A DNA stretch of 64,000 bases from Tethya wilhelma (Eukaryota; Porifera; Demospongiae; Tethyida; Tethyidae), in assembly GCA_964030475.1 (NCBI GenBank), contig CAXIPT010000001.1, positions 11,623,823 to 11,687,822 on the forward strand, in the 5' to 3' direction. Of the stretch, positions 55,593 to 64,000 are shown in pieces. A program made the translations under genes and the position numbers. Within the stretch, counting starts at the first letter, position 1. Each line of letters starts with the position of its first letter. The notes beneath the pieces were generated by a model, which searched no databases, was not told the origin of the DNA, and worked only from the letters and a program-made list of their open reading frames with translations.

Positions 55593-55803
55593 TGTCAGGA
55601 CTCCAAATTTCTTAATCGTATTCATATTGTGTGTGCATGTGATTGACCCCGTGTGTTGATACTTTTTTTTGCTGAATGAAGTGATTTGATATAGCTCTAA
55701 GTGACTCAGTTAACTACACTACTGGTGATCCTACTTTCTATAGAGTACTTTATATAGACTCACGGTTAGTCGACTACTAGGCGTTACATGTTATAGATAA
55801 CAA
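55593..55803 (+). repeat. Putative 3' LTR following gypsy integrase
   Basis: A polypurine tract (CAGAGGGAGGA) is followed by TGTCAGGACTCC, a typical LTR start. The right border is estimated from a CA near 55803. No partner LTR is visible in the window. Confidence 0.45.
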
Positions 55804-56055
55804 CAAATGCTATTATATTACATAGAAATATTGTGATTGTAAGAGATTCATGTTTTAAGTACTGAAAGAAGTTTTTACTGGGAGGATGGAACATTTAAAG
55901 CACAGACATACAAGGTGATAAGAGCACACATTAATTTTGATGAATCAAAGTTAGGAATGAAGTGAGTGTGAAAAATGGCATGGAGCTTCGCTTTAATAGT
56001 GGGCATGCTCCCTAATACGTCTAGAGGTGAAAGTGCATTCCAGAAATAATCGAGG
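55804..56055. other. Short interval without recognised feature
   Basis: Nothing could be supported. Confidence 0.3.
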
Positions 56056-56572
56056 TAGCCTATTAGGTTACGGGCTACTGTTTGCTCATGAATATGAAGC
56101 ATGCGTAGTTATTTTAGTGTGAAGCAAACCGCAACTTGTGCAAAACTGTTGGCATGATTTTTGGGATCATTTTTTTTCGAATTATTTTGTATGTGAAAGT
56201 GGCTCTTTTTAACAGGATTTGCTTCTGCTGCAGAATCACTAAGTTTGAGCTACCATTTTTTTCAAACTATAAGAAAGAGAAGCCAACTGAAAAGATCTGG
56301 CCCTGCAAGACAGTTGGAAATAAGCGTCTAATGCTTCCATACTCGATCTAGAATGTTGCCTCTTGAAATACCTGATGCCAAAAATTTTTGGCTACTCTTT
56401 CTGTTGATTTCTCTGAGCGTAGTAAGCATGCTGAGGTTGTCTTTTTGCCGTTTAGCCCTGAAAGTTAGAAAGAATAACTGTGTTTGAAATTTTGGCAGGG
56501 AATTGCTGCAAGAAACTTTTCATTCTTGCTCATTAAATATTCATAACAGAATGTACCCCGTAACCTTAAAAG
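56056..56572. repeat. Element with GGTTACGGG-type ends
   Basis: GGTTACGGGCTACTGT near 56068 is mirrored by ACAGAATGTACCCCGTAACC near 56549-56568. Parts also occur inverted inside the 29.65-30.60 kb hairpin element (about 30020-30160). Confidence 0.6.
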
Positions 56573-57418
56573 TAAAATTGCTTGGCTCTAGATGATTTCA
56601 CATGGTGATATTCAGCTTTTTTTGAGTACCAGATAGAGTTTTGCTTTGATTAATGAGACATACTCAGGAATATTGATTTAAGAGATTTAATGAAGAGCAA
56701 ATTGTTGATTCCAAAAATGATAGTCAGCAGTAGAAAATTTTATTAGATTAGTAGTGCTTTATAATCCAGATCAATAGAGTTTAAGATCTGTCTGATGCCG
56801 TGTTGCGTGTTGACAATCTCCTCACTCCGGGCAACAGTTTCAGCTTTCTGATCTGGCAATGCAAAGGCTTCAGGCCATTTAGTAAGGTAATCCATAAATA
56901 CAGCAACGTAACGATTACCATTTGCAGTGAGGGGAAGTTGTAGGATATCTACTGCAACCCGATGGAAAGGGCCACCAACTGGGATGGAGGGTGGAACATT
57001 TTGCGTCCACCCTTGAAAGAATCACACTCCAGGCAAGAGCGACTAAACTGGCAGACATCACTCCTCATACCTCGCCACCACACCCAGCGTCTTAGTAGAT
57101 CATACACCTTCTTCTCTGACAGGTGATTGCCAAAGCGACCCTTGTGTGCCTACTCTATCATCTTAGATCATAAACACTCAGGCACAGCTATGCAAGAGCG
57201 ACCAGGATACTTGGGATTCTCATGATACAAGATGCCATCAACAACATCAAAACTGTGGGCTCTCAGCAACAATCTTGCGACCAGCATCCGGCAATCTTCC
57301 ACCCTGCAAATATGTGGACATGGCTTGTAAATCACCATCCTGCTGAAGCTTACAAACTTTATCCGGATCAATAGACCTAGGGATATGGGTATCATCTCTG
57401 GTAGCACTGAGCTGGTTG
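56572..57418 (-). pseudogene. Gypsy integrase N-terminal fragment, copy 1
   Basis: It encodes, on the minus strand and in pieces, the HHCC zinc-binding region (SDVCQFSRSCLEC) and the integrase core start (VAVDILQLP, YLTKWPEAFALPDQKAETV). About 95 percent of the sequence is repeated directly at 63250-64000. Small indels (for example about 17 bp near 56668) distinguish the copies. It is truncated at its 5' side by family B repeat sequence at about 57420. Confidence 0.75.
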
Positions 57419-57426
57419 GTCTGCCT

Positions 57427-58316
57427 ATAGGAAGAATTCCTTACACACTCCTAACAGCCATTCCATCTTGTTTGCGTTCTTTTTACGATTTAGCCATTCC
57501 TGTGTCTCATTACATTTCCAATGTTTTTTGTACTTGTTTGTTCTCATTTTTCCATAATTCTACAAATCACAATTGAGTTGGTGTGTGTAGCTAGCTACTA
57601 AGCTAGTAGTCTGGCAAGCCAGCTAGACTGTGGCCAGGCTGCTCAGTAAGTTGTGTACTGAGCCTGCTTGATACTGAAGTGTAACACACATCTCAGTCAT
57701 TTGCATGATTTGGAGGCAGGAGCTGTATCATAAGATTTACTTGCCTTTCTATATGTTATGATAATCAAAGTCCTGATTCATTTCTTAAGAGCAAGAGGAT
57801 CCAGGTATTACAAAACTTGCATTTGAATTCCAAATAACGCACACTTTTGTGTGTGGAAAGGGTTGTCAATTCGAATTTTCTAGAAGCTAATGAATTATGC
57901 ATGAGTGTAGAAATTAATGGCGGCCATATGGAGGAGGCGCTTTTCGCCTTGTATCTAGCTACTCAATGAGAGGCGCTAAAAACCGATGGCAAAAGCGACT
58001 GTCCCGGAAGAAACCAAGCTCATTCGTTCAAGAATCAGCTTCTAAAAGTGAATAGTCTCTGAGAAAACTCGAGCCAAGATAGAAGAAGAAGAAGAAGAAT
58101 AATAAGAAGAAGATGGAGAAATTTGGAGGTTTGGTGTTTGTTATGGTTTTAGGCCATGTTTTTGGGCTCATTAGAAAGAGAAAGAGCTAAATAGTAGCTT
58201 AAGAAGCCTTTTAGTGCTAAGCGCTCAGTTTTTGCAGAGTTATTCGCGTGAATATTTGTATTGCGCTAATGGGCCATCTGTGCCATTCCTGTGTACCCAG
58301 TACTACCGTACTGGGA
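57427..58316 (-). repeat. Composite repeat A+B, inverted copy 1
   Basis: It begins with the family B module (CATTACATTTCCAATG near 57508) and ends with CCCAGTACTACCGTACTGGG near 58297. The order is the mirror of copies 1 and 2 at the left of the window. Confidence 0.75.
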
Positions 58317-58997
58317 ATTAGGCCATTCCTGTGTTTCATTACATTTCCAATGTTTTTTTTACTTGTTTGTTCTCATTTTTCCATATTTCTAAAAATTACA
58401 TTTGAGTTGGTGTGTGTAGCTAGCTACTGAGCTAGTAGTCTGGCAAGCCAGACTCACTGAGCCAGCGGCGGGCTGCTGAGCTGGTACTTGAAGTCCCAAC
58501 TGAGTTGTGTAGCCTGCTTGATAACACATCTCAGTCATTTGGAGGCAGGAGCTGTATCATAAGATTTACTTGTCTTTCTATATGTTATGATAGTCAAAGT
58601 CCTGATTCATCTCTTAAGAAGAGCAACCAGGTATCACAAAATAGTTCCAGGCAACTTCAGTGCATTTATTTCCAAATAACGCACATTTTTGTGTGTGGAA
58701 AGGGTCGTCAATTCGAATTTTCTAGAAGCTAATGAATTATTCATGAGGGTAGAAATTAATGGCAACCATATGGAGGAGGCGCTTTATCTAGCTACTCAAT
58801 GAGAGGCTCTAAAAACCGATGGCAAAAGTGACTGTACCGGAAGATCCGTTCAAGAATCAGCTTCTAAAAAAGAATAGTCTCTGAGAAAAGAAGAAGAAGA
58901 AGAAGAAGAAGAAGAAGAAGAAGAAGAAGAAGAAGAAGAAGAAGAAGAAGAAGAAGAAGAAGAAGAAGAAGAAGAATAATAAGAATAAGAATAATAA

Positions 58998-59056
<59 letters not shown>

Positions 59057-59090
59057 TGATAATGATGATAATGATGATGGAGGTTTGGCA
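58317..59090 (-). repeat. Composite repeat A+B, inverted copy 2, with expanded trinucleotides
   Basis: It directly follows the previous copy in the same orientation. Where other copies have a short TTC/GAA tract it carries a long (GAA)n(TAA)n expansion, and its terminal head is lost beyond 59090. Confidence 0.7.
58886..59065 (+). repeat. (GAA)n-(TAA)n microsatellite
   Basis: About 90 bp of GAA units pass into about 85 bp of TAA units. The tract arises inside a family A copy. Confidence 0.95.
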
Positions 59091-59723
59091 TATGTGACCT
59101 GTGAAGGGAAAACGTGCTGGTTAGGAAATTGTTGTTTTTTTTGGAGTAAAATGCGGTTTTAGTTTAATTCGCGTTTTTGTGCAAAAATTTTTTTCTTGCA
59201 CGGCTGTGCTGCGCTATATCTCAGCATGCTCCATGCAAAATTTGAGGGGTGGAGCTGCTTCTGTTGCAGAGAAATAGACAGCAATGTCAGCCTCGTTCAT
59301 TTATACTTAGTTGCTAACACGGAGGACAGTTGCTATGCTGTGCAACAAACCGTAGCGAATATTTATGAGCAAGGCAGCTGCCACTAAAAATGAATTTTTA
59401 CTTGGTGTTTTCTTTGACTTATAAGCTGACTAATCTCAAAATTTTGCTACAGCACATAGACAGAAAGGCAAGCCAAAGCTTTGTACACGCTTGTCTAATC
59501 TAAGCGCTTTCATACAGTAGCTTTCTACTCGTGGATATTGCCTCTCCTTGTACGGCGATCGCGTACAGGTTGTTTTGAGGCTTGGTTTAGTTCTTGGAAC
59601 TTACTGTACCTAGAATCTATCTCATTACTGACAAGCGCTGAGTCGATTAGCTGTCTCCTGGGTCTTCTTTCCTAGCTACTCGCTTCTCACTAAATAATTT
59701 TAGTCCCCACGTGGCTGGCTGTG
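59091..59723. other. Interval without recognised gene
   Basis: No domain or terminal repeat seen. Confidence 0.35.
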
Positions 59724-60180
59724 GGGTCATTCCATTTCAGTTCAACAAAAGTTCGCACATGACCTCCTCAGAATTTGACGAAACTTGGTATGCTAGTAGT
59801 CCTCATGGTTATATGTTGTCAGCCAGAGTACTGAGTTCAGCAGTTATATGGTTTCCTAGGAATAGCTCCCTAGATATTTGAATTTTTTCGGATATTTCCT
59901 ATACCTCTCCGTATTCAAACACTCATAACTTGTTTATTCTTTAATGTGATTTAAAATAAATTATATAGCATTAAAGCATGAAGAATAAGCTTTCATTTGA
60001 TGTCATATGGCTTCATTCAACGAAGTTTAGCACCTGACGTCCAATCCTTATTTTCGACCTTTGACCTTGCAAAAGTGCTGAATCAAAAATTTTTAAAATG
60101 TTTGTGTGCATTGTTGAGGCCTTAGTCTAAATGCTCTACAAATTTCATTTTGGGGTCTCACTGGGATAGTAAGTTACATG
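59724..60180 (+). repeat. Left terminal inverted repeat of 3.5 kb transposon
   Basis: It pairs with 62793-63250. It includes AACTTGGTATGCTAGTAGTC and GACGTCCAATCCTTATTTTC landmarks found inverted at the right end. Confidence 0.9.
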
Positions 60181-60302
60181 GTTTATTGTTGCACTACCTT
60201 GTTAAATTTTAGATTATTTGTTAATAAGTTCTACAATACATATGAACAATACACACTTGTAAACACAAAATTAATTTTAAAAATGTAAATTAGCTGATTA
60301 GT

Positions 60303-62558
60303 TTACTTTGATATATTGTCAAATATATCAGAAGCAGAAGAAATGTCTTTCTTTGTCATGGTGTATGTACGTCCACTCCTTGTTCTTGGATCTACTAAGG
60401 ATAGAATGTGTTCTACTGATACAGTGTGAATAATTTGTGGTTCTGGGTATCTGAAGCTGCTTGAAGGTCCATGAGGATGAAAAAATGTTAGTTTCACTTC
60501 TTGAGTAACCTCTAGAACACAAGCTAACCACCAGTTCTCATCATACTTGCAAGTAACAAAGCCAGAAATTGATTCTAGAGGGAGATCGTTCTTCATTAGA
60601 GTGACTTGCTCATTTCTGGATGTATCTGATGACGAGAAAAACTTGACTTGAACAATGCTCTTTGAGACAGGTATAAATGAATGTAGCCTTCTTGTACCAG
60701 GTATAGTGCGAGACTGTTGAAACCTTTGGTCGAACAAACGCTGTTCTCGTTCATAGTCTTCAGTGCTACAATAGCCAAAGTGAGCAGCTGGCACATTTGC
60801 ACATGCCCAATCGAACAACTGGCGTGCTGTCATTAATTGGTCATTGTAGGCCTTTGGAGACTAGCACGAGCTGCTAATCGTTTTACTGTACCACCCAGAC
60901 CATCACAAGCTCCCTTTCCATGTGAAGTGGCAGAAAAGTGCCACTCTGCAGCGATTCCAAAATCCTCCTCATGATGACACAAATTAAGGAAATTTTTCCG
61001 GTTTTTGTACTGTGCTGCAGCGCCATCTGAGAAGTATACTATCTTCGTAGGGTGCAATGATGGTGGCAGAAATTTCCTTAAGAAATCAATGAAACACTTT
61101 GAAAAAGATTAACAGCTACAGTGTCATGGTGTAGACAGTGTGATATGACCACGTAGCTCAAATGATGAACTTCACCATTTGAATCCAGATAGTAGGCAAC
61201 AAAAGGGTGTAGAGTTGCCTGGGAATTGTTCCAGTGGAACCCTTGGGCAGCACAAATGAGTAGTTTTCAGAAAAAACTGCAGTTACTAAAAACTCTCCTA
61301 CCTTTAGTGTTGCCTTACGAGTTGCATAGAATGAAGCCTGCTGTGTTGCAATAAATGAGTGTGAACGCAACAGCTCTACCTTATCACAAAAGGAGTCAGT
61401 AAACTCTTCTGCTGATGTACAACAGGTCTGGAGTGTAGATCTATCAGTAGAGACCCACTGCTTGTAGACAACTTGCTCCACTTCAGTTTCATCAAAATGA
61501 GTGAGTAGTTGTTGCTGAAGTTTCTCAGTTCCTGGGCAGACATCACATTCACCCAAATAGCACCTAGGATGTGGAGGGTTACACATAAACTTAACTGATA
61601 AGTTGGTAGCTCTGGAAATTGTATTTCAAGCATCATCAACTTCACATTTTGATGTATTGTGCACACGCATACTGAGTGTGTACCACTCGCTCCCGCCAGA
61701 ATGCAATGCTTTGGTCTCAGTTCAGCAAATTTTGAAAATCCTATTTTTTCTCAGGAAATTCATTTTTAAATTCGTGATAGGCCTCTCTCAGGTTGCTAAG
61801 AACCAGTCGCTTCTGAATGTGCTGACGTTTGCCTGCAATTCTTACTGACACAAAATCTTTTTTACCTGGCATTACACGGCTTACGTCATCAGATTCATAA
61901 ATAGCAATTACAGTGTCAGTTGTTTCTGCTGGCAGCAAAGGTATGCATACAGGATCAGGAACAGAAAGAATGCCCTTTTCTTCTACTAACTTCTTTGATC
62001 TACGTGCCATATAGGCTGAAACGCCAAATTCCTGTTGGATTTGATTACTGTCCAGCTTTTCGGTAATACAGTAAGCACTTGGAGTTGCTCATTTCATTTT
62101 TTCGTGGCATGAAACTTCTCCTTCAGCTGTTTAAGCATCTCACTTCCATCATCATCTGCTTCACCAGTGGTAATTACATGTTGCATTGCTTGTGTAATCT
62201 TCTTCACCTTTTTTCTTGGGTAACCTTTTGCTCGGGCTCTGCTCTTGGAATATGGTGTCTCACCAATTTCTTCTAGGCACTTATTGAGAGAGGAAACTGC
62301 TGCTGAAGACTGAAAATAGAGCCCTTCATGTTCTTCTGGAATGGTAGGAGTTGGAGAACTACGAGGACTATAAGGATCAGACTTAGGGACTTGAATTCCA
62401 GTGCTTAACTTTTTCCTGCATGTATCACAAATCTTGGACCCAGTAGAAATGTTTGGGGCCTTTTCACACATCCAGGCTGCCACTGGTCTGAGATTCTTCT
62501 TTCGGCTTTTCCAAGCATGACCAGGTATATTGAAGGGATTACAACAGGACTGGACCAT
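60303..62558 (-). pseudogene. Transposase-like protein of the 3.5 kb transposon, frameshifted
   Basis: Segments in order are: an N-terminal cysteine-rich region (MVQSCCNPFN, ICDTCRKKL; 62558-62094); a basic segment starting MARRSKKLVEEKG (62010-61741); a segment with GFSKFAELRPKHCILAGASG and RCYLGECDVCPG (about 61740-61158); a core VYFSDGAAAQYKNRKNFLNL and HFSATSHGKGACDGLGGTVK (61057-60833); and a C-terminal part with TARQLFDWACANVP (60833-60303). At least four single-base frame breaks occur, one in an A run near 61744. The D-G-A and H-G-K-x-x-x-D-G-x-G-G-T-V-K motifs recur in uncharacterised proteins of aphids, cnidarians and sponges, as I recall, and are presumably catalytic. The gap between the first two segments may be an intron. 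Confidence 0.7.
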
Positions 62559-62792
62559 TGATAAAAGATCAAACTATCAAAACAGGGAAGAGTTCCTCTT
62601 CTTCAATTTAAAGTTCAACAAAATGGCTACTGTTATTATAATAGAATGACTTTAATGTATATACTTTGTTCTAGGTAACTTAAGAACATTTCAACTAATG
62701 TGGGACTACAATGTAGTTGTAACAATGTTTGTATAGAGTCTCATTTTGTGTAATTCCCCACCATTATAAGTACATGCAGTAGTGTAAAAGCA

Positions 62793-63250
62793 TATAACTT
62801 ACTATCCCAGTGAGACCCCAAAATGAAATTTGTAGAGCATTTAGATTAAGGCCTCAACAATGCACACAAACATTTTAAAAATTTTTGATTCAGCACTTTT
62901 TGCAAGGTCAAAGGTCGAAAATAAGGATTGGACGTCAGGTGCTAAACTTCGTTGAATGAAGCCATATGACATATCAAATGAAAGCTTATTTTTCATGCTT
63001 TAATGCTATATAGTTTATTGTAAATCACATTGAAGAATAAGCAAGTTATGAGTGTTTGAATACAGAGAGGTATAGGAAATTTCCGCAAAAATTCAAATAT
63101 CTAGGGAGCTATTCCTTGGAAACCATATAACTGCTGAGCTCAGCACTCTGGCTGACAACATATAACCATAAGGACTACTAGCATACCAAGTTTCGTCAAA
63201 TTCTGAGGAGGTCACGTGCGAACTTTTGTTGAACTGAAATGGAATGACCC
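62793..63250 (-). repeat. Right terminal inverted repeat of 3.5 kb transposon
   Basis: It is the inverse of 59724-60180 and ends CTGAAATGGAATGACCC. Confidence 0.9.
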
Positions 63251-64000
63251 TAAAGTAAAATTGCTTGGCTCTAGATGATTTCGCATGGTGATATTCAGCT
63301 TTTTTTGAGTACCAGATAGAGTTCTGCTTTGATTAATGAGACATTTAAGAGATTTAATGAAGAGCAAATTGTTGATTCCAAAAATCATAGTCAGCGGTAG
63401 AAAATTTTATTAGATTAGTCGTGCTTTATAATCCAGATCAATAGAGTTTAAGATCTGTCTGGTGCTGTGTTGCGTGTTGACAATCTCCTTACACAAGATC
63501 CGGGCAACAGTTTCAGCTTTCTGATCTGGCAATGCAAAGGCTTCAGGCCATTTAGTAAGGTAATCCATAAATACAGCAACGTAACGATTACCATTCGCAG
63601 TATGGGGAAGTTGTAGGATATCTACTGCAACCCGATGGAAAGGGCCACCAACTGGGATGGAGGGTGAAACATTTTGCGTCCACCCTTGAAAGACGCACAC
63701 TCCAGGCAAGAGCGACTAAACTGGCAGACATCACTCCTCATACCTCGCCACCACACCCAGCATCTTTGTAGATCATACACCTTCTTCTCTGACAGGTGAT
63801 TGCCAAAGCGACCCTTGTGTGCCTCCTCTATCATCTCAGATCATAAACACTCAGGCACAGCTATGCAAGAGCGACCAGGATACTTGGGATCCTCATGATA
63901 CAAGATGCCATCAACAACATCAAAACTGTGGGCTCTCGGCAACAATCTTGCGACCAATCTTCCGCCCTGCAAATATGTGGACATGGCTTGTAAATCACCA
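63250..64000 (-). pseudogene. Gypsy integrase N-terminal fragment, copy 2 (runs off the window)
   Basis: It encodes EEAHKGRFGNHLSEKKVYDL, the zinc-binding RSDVCQFSRSCLECASF and the core start GPFHRVAVDILQLP, YVAVFMDYLTKWPEAF and DQKAETVARILCKEIV, across two frames (break near 63690). It is collinear with 56572-57390. The zinc-binding and core frames overlap at 63622-63709 through a one-base shift. The 5' part lies beyond 64000. Confidence 0.8.

Larger units (their letters stand above)
59724..63250 (-). mobile_element. DNA transposon with about 457-bp terminal inverted repeats, 3.5 kb
   Basis: The left end 59724-60180 and right end 62793-63250 are inverse copies, each starting GGGTCATTCCATTTCAGTTC. 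By eye they are over 95 percent identical. The interior carries one minus-strand transposase-like gene with frameshifts. A target-site duplication was not found (flanks GGCTGTG and TAAAGTA). The superfamily is not assigned. Confidence 0.85.

Noticed and set aside
54691..55803. Endogenous retrovirus
   Set aside because: The integrase type and missing envelope fit a Ty3/gypsy retrotransposon; nothing indicates a virus.
58864..59091. Open frame made almost only of Tyr and Leu
   Set aside because: It is the translation of the (GAA)n(TAA)n microsatellite.
1..64000. CRISPR array or bacterial operon
   Set aside because: No regularly spaced short direct repeats, no ribosome-binding-site pattern and no compact gene clusters; introns and retrotransposons show a eukaryote.
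1..64000. tRNA or rRNA genes
   Set aside because: No convincing A-box/B-box pair with a foldable cloverleaf and no rRNA-like conserved block were seen by eye; a dedicated scan was not possible.

Overview
The window looks like eukaryotic, probably invertebrate animal, DNA. It is AT-rich and intron-bearing, almost without long host genes, and packed with transposable elements and short hairpin (MITE-like) repeats. The element mix (a DIRS-like tyrosine-recombinase retrotransposon, hAT, IS630/Tc1-like, Ty3/gypsy, a LINE, many TA-flanked MITEs), a predicted 50-nt intron and heavy repeat nesting suggest a marine invertebrate such as a demosponge. The taxon is inference. Seven single N characters (400, 5112, 12343, 17924, 27838, 41531, 45202) are present, and at least two of them sit at suspicious duplications that look like assembly joins.

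Layout. 1-18.6 kb: no convincing host gene; tandem and inverted copies of composite repeats (1124-3010, 4209-4740), a 0.5 kb inverted repeat (3378-3930 with 8075-8590), MITEs, microsatellites, one decayed protein remnant (12.35-13.31 kb) and a 556-bp exact duplication around an N. 18.9-19.8 kb: an intact B-box/coiled-coil gene on the minus strand. 20.1-29.3 kb: scattered candidate exons on the plus strand whose phases partly agree and which include half of an extended-PHD zinc finger; their introns hold many MITEs and a 1.3 kb inverted repeat. 33.7-36.3 kb: a hAT element with one in-frame TGA. 36.6-41.5 kb: a DIRS-like element (Gag, RT-RNase H, tyrosine recombinase, 70-bp inverted terminal repeats, internal complementary region) in which about 0.82 kb has been inverted, splitting the recombinase between strands. 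45.4-54.7 kb: LINE remnants, a two-exon gene of unknown function (46.3-47.3 kb), and a nest of LINE containing a gypsy LTR element containing a two-gene IS630-like transposon. 54.7-57.4 kb: further gypsy pieces. 59.7-63.25 kb: a 3.5 kb DNA transposon with about 457-bp inverted repeats and a frameshifted transposase. 63.25-64 kb: a second copy of the gypsy integrase fragment.

The few host-type genes (B-box gene, PHD-exon gene, two-exon gene) show no common pathway. The strongest unusual observations are the internal inversion in the DIRS-like element, the single TGA that interrupts each of four otherwise intact transposon reading frames, and the IS630-like transposase paired with a convergent accessory protein.
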